From an uncultured Acinetobacter sp. (GTDB lineage Bacteria > Pseudomonadota > Gammaproteobacteria > Pseudomonadales > Moraxellaceae), in contig CAJYTY010000010.1 of the NCBI GenBank assembly GCA_913777945.1, positions 1 to 64,000 on the forward strand: a stretch of DNA of 64,000 nt. The letters are read 5' to 3'. The position numbers were made by a program, and so were the translations under genes. Under the pieces are notes generated by a model, which was not told where the DNA came from, did no database searches, and saw only the letters and a list, made by a program, of their open reading frames with translations. Every line of letters starts with the position of its first letter. Position 1 is the first letter of the stretch. This document shows, in pieces, positions 57,675 to 64,000 of this stretch.

Positions 57675-58199
57675 ATGAAATTATCAAATAAATCTCAAGC
57701 ATTGCATGATCTAATCGCGCCAGCAGTAGCTGCGTGTGGTGTAGATCTATGGGGGATTGAATTCCTACCTCAAGGTAAACGTTCTTTATTACGTATTTAT
57801 ATTGATAAAGTAGTTGATGAGAATGTTGAACCTATCTTGAATGAAGATGGCGAAGTTGAACAAGGGCGTGGTATTGGCGTTCAAGATTGTGTTTTAGTGA
57901 CACAACAAGTGGGTGCAATGCTTGATGTTCATGACCCAATTTCAGGTGAATATGCTTTAGAAGTCTCTTCACCAGGCTGGGATCGTCCATTTTTCCAACT
58001 CAATCAATTGCCTGCTTATATTGGGCAACAAGTGGCTTTACGATTAATTGCTGCCGTCGAAAATCGTCGTAAGTTTCAAGCGAAATTACTTTCTGTAGAC
58101 TTAGAAAATGAAATCATTCAAGTTGAAGTGGAAGGTAAACATGTGCTTGAAATTGATAGTAATAATATTGATAAAGCAAATTTAATCTATCAAGACTAA
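57675..58199 (+). CDS. rimP: Ribosome maturation factor RimP
   Basis: A 174-residue protein for 30S subunit maturation. The N-domain has [20 protein letters not shown]. The conserved [11 protein letters not shown] is present, as is the C-terminal Sm-like barrel. Compared with E. coli RimP (about 150), an acidic insertion of about 18 residues ([20 protein letters not shown], about 56-75) interrupts the first domain between LRIYID and VQDCV. First gene of rimP-nusA-infB-rbfA. Confidence 0.94.
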   Translation: MKLSNKSQALHDLIAPAVAACGVDLWGIEFLPQGKRSLLRIYIDKVVDENVEPILNEDGEVEQGRGIGVQDCVLVTQQVGAMLDVHDPISGEYALEVSSPGWDRPFFQLNQLPAYIGQQVALRLIAAVENRRKFQAKLLSVDLENEIIQVEVEGKHVLEIDSNNIDKANLIYQD

Positions 58200-58236
58200 T
58201 ATTAACTTAATTTTATAAGAAATCGGTAGGTGACTT

Positions 58237-59721
58237 ATGGGCCGCGAAATTCTTACCGTTGCAGAAACGGTTAGTAATGAAAAAGGTGTTAGTCGTGAGG
58301 CGATCTTCCAAGCATTAGAGCAAGCACTTGTTGCAGCAACGAAGAAAAAGTTTTACGAAGGAACACATTCAGAAGAAGCACAGCTTCGTATTGAGATTGA
58401 TCGTAAAACAGGTGATTATCGCACCTTCCGTCAGTGGACAGTTGTGGCGGATGAAGATCATGAAATGCCAGCTTGCCAAGATGCAATCTCAGATGTTGAT
58501 CCATCAAAATGGTCAATTGGCGATGTGCGTGAGCTAGAAGTTGAATCAATTGAATTTGGTCGTATCGCTGCTCAAATTGCGAAACAAGTCATTGTACAAA
58601 AGATTCGTGAAGCTGAGCGTGCTTTGGTTGCAGATGCCTATGAATCTAAAGTGGGTGAGTTGATTTACGGCGAAGTCAAAAAACAAACCAAAGATGGTTT
58701 TATCATTGATCTAGGTGATAACGCTGAAGCTTATTTGGCGCGTGAAGAAACCATTCATAAAGAAATTTTGCGTCCTAAGCAACGTATCAATGCCATTTTA
58801 TACAGCGTAAACCGCGAAGGTCGTGGCGCACAATTATTATTGTCGCGTGCGCGTCCTGAGATGTTAATTGCATTGATGAAAAAAGAAATTCCAGAAATTT
58901 CTGAAGAAATCATCGAAATTAAAGCAGCTGCTCGTCAACCAGGTGTTCGTGCTAAAATTGCAGTGAAAACCAATGACCATCGTATTGACCCTGTAGGTGC
59001 ATGTATTGGTATGCGTGGTACACGTATTCAAGCAGTACAACAAGAGTTGAATGGTGAGCGTATTGATGTGGTTGTGTGGTCTGATGATCCAGCACAATAT
59101 ATTGCAAGCGCATTAGAGCCAGCTGATGTATCAGGTATTGTGCTAGATGAAGATGCACGCAGTGCAGATATTATCTTCGCAACCAATGATCAGTTAGCAC
59201 GTGCAATTGGTTCGCAAGGGCAAAATGTTCGTTTAGCATCGGAATTGACGGGTTATAAACTCGACATGATGTTAGAAGAAGAGTATCGTGCTCGTCAGCA
59301 AAATGAAGCACAACAGTATTTAGATATGTTTGTTACACGTCTCGATATTGAAGAAGATTTAGCAATGGCATTGGTAGAAATGGGCTTTACTTCATTAGAA
59401 GAGATTGCTTATGTTCCAGCTGAAACATTTGATGAAATTGAACTAGATGCAGATTTAGTTGAATTGCTTCAAAGCCGTGCTAAAGAAGCTGCTTTAACTG
59501 ATGCACTGAAACAGCAAGAAAATATTCAAGAGCCAAGCGCAGAACTTCTCGGTATGGATGGTATGACCACTGAGATTGCTTATGCATTGGCGGCGCGTGG
59601 TGTGATTACAATTGATGATTTGGCTGATCAAGCGACTGATGATATTTCAGATATCGAAGGTTTAGGTCATGACAAAGCAGGTCAATTGATCATGAAAGCA
59701 CGTGAATCATGGTTTAACTAG
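58237..59721 (+). CDS. nusA: Transcription termination/antitermination factor NusA
   Basis: A 494-residue protein that binds RNA polymerase and modulates pausing, termination and antitermination. It has the N-terminal polymerase-binding domain (about 1-125), S1 (about 135-200), two KH domains (about 230-345; VGACIGMRGTRIQ and AIGSQGQNVRLA), and two C-terminal acidic AR repeats (about 360-494). The length matches E. coli NusA. It is 37 bases from rimP and ten from infB. Confidence 0.97.
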   Translation: MGREILTVAETVSNEKGVSREAIFQALEQALVAATKKKFYEGTHSEEAQLRIEIDRKTGDYRTFRQWTVVADEDHEMPACQDAISDVDPSKWSIGDVRELEVESIEFGRIAAQIAKQVIVQKIREAERALVADAYESKVGELIYGEVKKQTKDGFIIDLGDNAEAYLAREETIHKEILRPKQRINAILYSVNREGRGAQLLLSRARPEMLIALMKKEIPEISEEIIEIKAAARQPGVRAKIAVKTNDHRIDPVGACIGMRGTRIQAVQQELNGERIDVVVWSDDPAQYIASALEPADVSGIVLDEDARSADIIFATNDQLARAIGSQGQNVRLASELTGYKLDMMLEEEYRARQQNEAQQYLDMFVTRLDIEEDLAMALVEMGFTSLEEIAYVPAETFDEIELDADLVELLQSRAKEAALTDALKQQENIQEPSAELLGMDGMTTEIAYALAARGVITIDDLADQATDDISDIEGLGHDKAGQLIMKARESWFN

Positions 59722-59731
59722 GAGATAATAG

Positions 59732-62446
59732 ATGACGGACAAGTCGATTCAAGAGTTAGCGCTCAGCGTAGAACGTCCTGTAGAGAAACTCCTAGAGCAG
59801 GTTCGCGAAGCAGGTCTACCACAGCGTAAAGCAGATGACATTATTACCGCTGAACAGCAAGATACTTTGATCAATCACTTGAAAAAAGTACATGGGCAGG
59901 ACAGTGGTAACACAGGAAAAATTGCGTTGAAACGTAAAACAACCAGTACTGCTAAAGTAACAAGTACTTCGGGTAAAGCAAAAAACATTAATGTTGAAGT
60001 TCGCAAGAAACAAGTTTTTGCTAAACCGAATCCAGAATTACTTGCAGCAGAAGCGAAAGCACGTGCAGAAGCAGATGCTAAAGTACGCGCAGAGCAAAAT
60101 GCACGTGATGTAGCTGTTCAAAATGCACGTGATGTAGCTGAACAAAAAGCCAATGCAACGTTAGAAGCAATGCGTGCAGCACATACTTCTGATAATGCAG
60201 GTCAAACAACTGCGAAAGCAGCAGTTGTCGTGAAAAAACGTAACAGCGATAAGATTTTGAAAGCGCCTGTTGTTCGCCCTACAGAAACACCTGAACAAAA
60301 GAAAGCACGTGAAGCACAAGCAGCACAGTTGAAAGCAACTGAAGAAGCAGTGCGTCGTAAGGCTGCTGAAGAAGCGCAACAGCGTACGCTTGAGCAAATG
60401 CGTAAAATGGCATCAAAATATTCGAGTGATGATGCGACTACAACGATTCGTGTAATCGATGATTCACCTTTAGCTGCTGGTCTTGTTGGACAAGCATATG
60501 AAGATTCCTTTAATAAGGAAGACCGTGAAATTAAACGCGGTGGTGCGACAGCAAATCCACGTGCCGGTAAAAAAGGTGGTCGTGGTGGTGATGCTCAGGC
60601 TGAGCAAAGCTTTAGTAAGAGTCATCATAAGCGTGGTTTAAAAACTAGCCAAGCGAATAAACATGGTTTTGAAAAACCTGTGAAGAAGCAAATTTATGAT
60701 GTTGAGATCGGCGAAAAAATTATTGTTGCTGATCTTGCACAGAAAATGGCGGTTAAGGTTCGTGAAGTAATTAAAACACTTATGAAAATGGGTGAACTCG
60801 TTACTCAAAACCAAGCGATTGATCAAGATACAGCAGTATTGGTAGTCGAAGAATTGGGTCACAATCCAGTTTTAGTTTCTGATACACAAGCTGAAGACAA
60901 TTTATTGGTTGCAGCTGAAGAAGCTCGTGGCGAACAAACGACTCGTCCTCCAGTAGTCACAATCATGGGTCACGTTGACCATGGTAAGACATCGTTACTT
61001 GATCGCATTCGTCGTTCTAAAGTGGCAGCAGGCGAAGCGGGTGGTATTACCCAGCATATCGGTGCATACCATGTTGAAACTGAGAAAGGCATTATTACTT
61101 TCTTAGATACACCAGGACATGCTGCGTTTACATCGATGCGTGCACGTGGTGCGAAAGCAACGGATATCGTAGTTCTTGTTGTTGCAGCTGATGATGGTGT
61201 AATGCCACAAACTGCTGAAGCAATTGATCATGCGCGTGCTGCGGGTACACCGATTATTGTTGCTATTAACAAGATGGACAAAGAATCTGCTGATGTCGAT
61301 CGTGTATTAAATGAATTAGCACATAAAGAAATCGTGCCTGAAGAATGGGGTGGGGATACACCTATCGCTAAAGTTTCAGCACACTCTGGTGCGGGTATCG
61401 ATGAGTTACTTGATCTCATCTTGATCCAAGCTGAATTGATGGAGCTTAAAGCTTCAGCAGAAGGCGCGGCACAAGGTGTAGTGATTGAAGCACGTGTTGA
61501 CAAAGGTCGCGGTGCAGTGACTTCTATTCTGGTACAAAACGGTACTTTGAATATTGGTGATTTGGTTCTTGCAGGTTCATCTTATGGTCGTGTACGTGCG
61601 ATGGTTGATGAAAATGGTCAACGTATCACTTCAGCGGGTCCTTCAATTCCAGTTGAAATTTTAGGTTTACCTGATGCACCAATGGCCGGTGATGAAGTTC
61701 TTGTCGTGAATGATGAGAAGAAAGCACGTGAAGTTGCGGATGCTCGTTCTGATCGTGAGCGTCATAAACGTCTAGAGCGTGCAAGTGCAATGCGTCTTGA
61801 AAACATTATGGCATCTATGGGTAAAAAAGATATTCCTTATGTGAATGTCGTACTCAAAACTGATGTGCGTGGTACTTTAGAAGCATTACATGTTGCACTT
61901 GATGAGCTTTCTACTGATGAAGTGAAAGTCCGTATCATTGGTTCTGGTGTTGGTGCAATCACAGAGTCAGATGTGACTTTAGCTGAATCATCAGAAGCAG
62001 TATTATTAGGTTTCAACGTCCGTGCAGATAACACGGCTCGTCAAAAATCTGATCAAGATGGCATCGATATTCGTTATTACAGCGTCATCTATCATTTAAT
62101 TGATGATGTAAAAGCTGCAATGAGCGGTAAGCTTGCACCTGAACATCGTGAAACGATCTTGGGTGTTGCAGAAGTACGTGAAGTCTTCCACTCAAGTAAG
62201 TTTGGTGCAGCAGCTGGCTGTATGGTACTTGAAGGTACATTGCATCGTAATAAACCGATTCGCGTATTACGTGATGACGTGGTTGTATTCCAAGGCGAAC
62301 TTGAATCTCTTCGTCGTTATAAAGAAGTTGTTGAAGAAGTTCGTGCTGGTATGGAATGTGGTCTTGCGGTCAAAGGCTATAAAGACATCAAAGTTAAAGA
62401 CAAGATCGAAGTCTATGATGTTCAATTGATTAAACGGAGTCTTTAA
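59732..62446 (+). CDS. infB: Translation initiation factor IF-2
   Basis: A 904-residue GTPase that places initiator tRNA-fMet on the 30S subunit. The N-terminal part (about 1-330) is Ala/Glu/Lys-rich and includes a 24-base tandem duplication (60095-60142; QNARDVAV then QNARDVAE). The G domain has GHVDHGKT (413-420), DTPGHAAF and NKMD. Domains II-IV, with the fMet-tRNA-binding C-terminal barrel, are complete. The stop overlaps the rbfA start by one base (TAATG). Two initiator tRNA genes lie at the head of the same cluster. Confidence 0.97.
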   Translation: MTDKSIQELALSVERPVEKLLEQVREAGLPQRKADDIITAEQQDTLINHLKKVHGQDSGNTGKIALKRKTTSTAKVTSTSGKAKNINVEVRKKQVFAKPNPELLAAEAKARAEADAKVRAEQNARDVAVQNARDVAEQKANATLEAMRAAHTSDNAGQTTAKAAVVVKKRNSDKILKAPVVRPTETPEQKKAREAQAAQLKATEEAVRRKAAEEAQQRTLEQMRKMASKYSSDDATTTIRVIDDSPLAAGLVGQAYEDSFNKEDREIKRGGATANPRAGKKGGRGGDAQAEQSFSKSHHKRGLKTSQANKHGFEKPVKKQIYDVEIGEKIIVADLAQKMAVKVREVIKTLMKMGELVTQNQAIDQDTAVLVVEELGHNPVLVSDTQAEDNLLVAAEEARGEQTTRPPVVTIMGHVDHGKTSLLDRIRRSKVAAGEAGGITQHIGAYHVETEKGIITFLDTPGHAAFTSMRARGAKATDIVVLVVAADDGVMPQTAEAIDHARAAGTPIIVAINKMDKESADVDRVLNELAHKEIVPEEWGGDTPIAKVSAHSGAGIDELLDLILIQAELMELKASAEGAAQGVVIEARVDKGRGAVTSILVQNGTLNIGDLVLAGSSYGRVRAMVDENGQRITSAGPSIPVEILGLPDAPMAGDEVLVVNDEKKAREVADARSDRERHKRLERASAMRLENIMASMGKKDIPYVNVVLKTDVRGTLEALHVALDELSTDEVKVRIIGSGVGAITESDVTLAESSEAVLLGFNVRADNTARQKSDQDGIDIRYYSVIYHLIDDVKAAMSGKLAPEHRETILGVAEVREVFHSSKFGAAAGCMVLEGTLHRNKPIRVLRDDVVVFQGELESLRRYKEVVEEVRAGMECGLAVKGYKDIKVKDKIEVYDVQLIKRSL

Positions 62447-62847
62447 TGGCGGGTAGCCAACGCTTAAAGCGCATGGCGGATTCAGTACAACGTGAGTTGT
62501 CTGAGCTGATCCGTCAAGAGCTTAAAGATCCTCGCTTAGGTGGTCTAGTGACCATCTCTGCGGTGAAAGTCAGTGCAGACATGGGTTATGCTGAAGTTTA
62601 TGTCACTGTGATGGGACGTGAACTTGGTGATGAGCAAAGTGAAGTTGCAAATAAAGAAACTTTAGATGTATTGAATAAAGCTTCTGGTTTCTTGCGTCAT
62701 GAATTGAGCCGTCGTATCAAGACACGTATTACGCCAAGATTGCGTTTCCATTACGATAAAACCAATGCTTATGGTAACTATATGTTTGGTCTGATCGCGG
62801 AAGCTGTGAAGGATCTGCCTGAACAAGGGCAAGACGATAAAGAATAA
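62446..62847 (+). CDS. rbfA: Ribosome-binding factor A
   Basis: A 133-residue KH-fold protein needed for late 30S maturation and cold adaptation. The start AGSQRLKRMADSVQRELSEL, the centre KDPRLGGLVTISAVKVS and RITPRLRFHYDKT fit the family. It is translationally coupled to infB, and a very strong terminator follows, so this is the end of the operon; truB, rpsO and pnp do not follow here. Confidence 0.96.
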   Translation: MAGSQRLKRMADSVQRELSELIRQELKDPRLGGLVTISAVKVSADMGYAEVYVTVMGRELGDEQSEVANKETLDVLNKASGFLRHELSRRIKTRITPRLRFHYDKTNAYGNYMFGLIAEAVKDLPEQGQDDKE

Positions 62848-62852
62848 GTTTT

Positions 62853-62884
62853 AAAAGAAAGCCACCTTCGGGTGGCTTTCTTTT
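62853..62884. terminator. Strong bidirectional terminator after rbfA
   Basis: A perfect 14-bp stem with TTCG loop (62853-62866, 62871-62884), with A-rich and T-rich flanks, so it can act for both rbfA and the convergent antiporter operon. Confidence 0.92.
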
Positions 62885-63004
62885 GTGCTATAGATCATTG
62901 TGATTGATATGATTTTTTCTATTAAAATTATATCTTTCAGCTAGTTAATTAGTTTAGGCTTTCTAAAACTTAAAAAACACATTGAACTCAATAAAAAGAC
63001 CAAC

Positions 63005-63385
63005 TTAAAGTTGATCTTTCTTTTCTGCATTACGACGATAACGTTGCCATGGTAGCGGACGATTTAAAGCTTCTGGAACATCACCACTGGTTGAACGCAA
63101 ACGTAAATGAATTGCAGCTTGTGCCATTAAATTGGCAGATACTGGGGCAGTAATAAAGGCAAATAAAGTAATCAATAATTCGGCAAAACCGAAACGACCT
63201 TGAGTCGCGCCAAATATCATAGCCGCAATTAAAAAGCTTCCTAAGCCTAGCGTACTTGATTTAGTCGGTGCATGCAGACGCATAAATAAGTCGGGTAGGC
63301 GAATCATTCCGATTGAACCAACGAGCATGAAAAATGCACCAAAGATCAAAAAGAACGAAATGATAATCTCAAAAATTATTTGCAT
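63005..63385 (-). CDS. mnhG: Mrp-type monovalent cation/H+ antiporter subunit G
   Basis: A 126-residue membrane protein, last gene of the Mrp/Mnh operon. It has three hydrophobic segments (about 4-26, 40-60 and 65-90). FFMLVGSIGMIRLPDLFMRL followed by HAPTKSSTLG is the MnhG signature. The ATG at 63385 has AGGAG seven bases before it; a GTG two codons upstream is too close to that site. Confidence 0.93.
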   Translation of the reverse strand: MQIIFEIIISFFLIFGAFFMLVGSIGMIRLPDLFMRLHAPTKSSTLGLGSFLIAAMIFGATQGRFGFAELLITLFAFITAPVSANLMAQAAIHLRLRSTSGDVPEALNRPLPWQRYRRNAEKKDQL

Positions 63386-63396
63386 AACCACTCTCC

Positions 63397-63672
63397 TTAA
63401 TCAATCACATGTCCAGTGGTAAAATAGCGGGCCAGTGCAACAGTTGAAACGAAACCGAGCATCGCCACCAATAAAGCACCTTCAAATACATTGGTACTTG
63501 CCCAATAGATACCTAACACCACAATCAGGCATGTTGCATTAAGAAAAAGAGTATCGAGTGCTAACAATCGATCAACAACAGATGGCCCAACGATCATGCG
63601 GATCAGACAAAGAAACATGGAGATCGTGATCGCTACTAAACTAATCGCAAGTGCATAAGGTAAAATGGTCAT
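63397..63672 (-). CDS. mnhF: Mrp-type monovalent cation/H+ antiporter subunit F
   Basis: A 91-residue membrane protein with three hydrophobic segments. MFLCLIRMIVGPSVVDRLLA and DTLFLNATCLIVVLGIYW match MnhF/MrpF. Its ATG overlaps the subunit E stop by four bases (ATGA), and G starts 11 bases after its end. Confidence 0.93.
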   Translation of the reverse strand: MTILPYALAISLVAITISMFLCLIRMIVGPSVVDRLLALDTLFLNATCLIVVLGIYWASTNVFEGALLVAMLGFVSTVALARYFTTGHVID

Positions 63673-64000
63673 TTCGCTGCTCCTTCTGCAATCTTTACAT
63701 CAAAGATTTCGAGCAAAGGTAGCTCATAACGATTTTTGATGTCTTGAATATCTAATTCAGCATTATCGGTACTGAGTGCATGAACTAAAATATCTCCTCG
63801 CTCTTGATCAATCCCTGCGGATACTGTACCTGGTGTTGTTGTGATGATCATTGCGAGTAGAGTATTTACTTGCTCATGTTCAGTTTCTAATGGCACGCGA
63901 TACCATTTTGGATGCAACTCATCCATTGGTCCAAGCACCATTCTAGCTACACGAAAGTTGGAAATCACAATATCCCATAGCACCACAAAAAAAAGTTTGA
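63669..64000 (-). CDS. mnhE: Mrp-type monovalent cation/H+ antiporter subunit E (partial)
   Basis: The C-terminal ~110 residues of MnhE/MrpE. The frame runs to the window edge (KLFFVVLWDIVISNFRVA), so the internal ATG at 63986 is not the start. The conserved ITTTPGTVSAGIDQERGDI and LEIFDVKIAEGA-like tail are seen. MrpE subunits are usually about 160-170 residues, so about one third lies outside. It stands upstream of F and G in one operon that couples Na+ or K+ export to proton entry. Confidence 0.92.
   Translation of the reverse strand, partial: KLFFVVLWDIVISNFRVARMVLGPMDELHPKWYRVPLETEHEQVNTLLAMIITTTPGTVSAGIDQERGDILVHALSTDNAELDIQDIKNRYELPLLEIFDVKIAEGAAK

Overview
The window is a piece of an Acinetobacter-type chromosome (Moraxellaceae, Gammaproteobacteria). 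Four things point there: the gene order tuf-tRNA-Trp-secE-nusG-rplKAJL-rpoBC, the proteins themselves (rpoB 1362 codons, rpoC 1397 codons with a TTG start), AT-rich spacers, and several small proteins of a kind I associate with this genus. I do not assign a species. I see no insertion sequence, prophage, integron or CRISPR array. This is mostly a stable core region with short accessory-looking stretches.

Layout. (1) 1-12.5 kb, + strand: end of tuf, tRNA-Trp, secE-nusG, the ribosomal stalk genes rplK-rplA-rplJ-rplL, and RNA polymerase rpoB-rpoC. The spacers hold an L10 leader, an attenuator-like hairpin, a long processing-type hairpin and an 80-nt inverted repeat. (2) 12.5-28.9 kb: a mixed block with an esterase, a glycine-zipper lipoprotein, a hotdog-fold protein, an alpha/beta hydrolase, a Na+/H+ antiporter-family carrier, OmpW, an LprI-like inhibitor, htpG with a sigma32-like promoter, a tandem pair of paralogous outer-membrane barrel proteins, a two-gene unit of unknown function below a perfect CRP-type palindrome, an FrnE-like DsbA protein, several small envelope proteins, and a YvbH-like bacterial PH-domain protein. 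(3) 29-32.4 kb, - strand: fadBA, the aerobic beta-oxidation complex. (4) 33-41 kb: a globin-coupled diguanylate cyclase, an LpxO-type lipid A hydroxylase, a lipoprotein, uvrC, an acyl-CoA thioesterase, pgsA and a propeller-like protein. (5) 41-46 kb: an IclR regulator divergent from an AaeB-AaeX-AaeA-type efflux operon. (6) 46-55.6 kb: ruvX-algH, recN, ppnP, rlmB, an EamA transporter, and coaE-pilD-pilC-pilB (type IV pilus/competence). (7) 55.9-62.9 kb, + strand: tpiA-secG-tRNA-Leu-two initiator tRNAs-rimP-nusA-infB-rbfA. This is the gammaproteobacterial secG/leuU/metY/nusA arrangement with the initiator tRNA doubled. (8) 63-64 kb, - strand: the end of an Mrp-type antiporter operon (subunits E partial, F, G).

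No clear new multi-gene system is present. The most open items are the tandem barrel paralogs (20.7-22.9 kb), the unknown 480-codon/61-codon pair with its CRP-like site (23.0-24.9 kb), the PH-domain protein between near-identical terminators (28.3-29.1 kb), and several long inverted repeats in front of poorly characterised genes (13.6, 39.7, 42.1 and 48.8 kb). All family calls come from reading the translated sequence; no database search was run.
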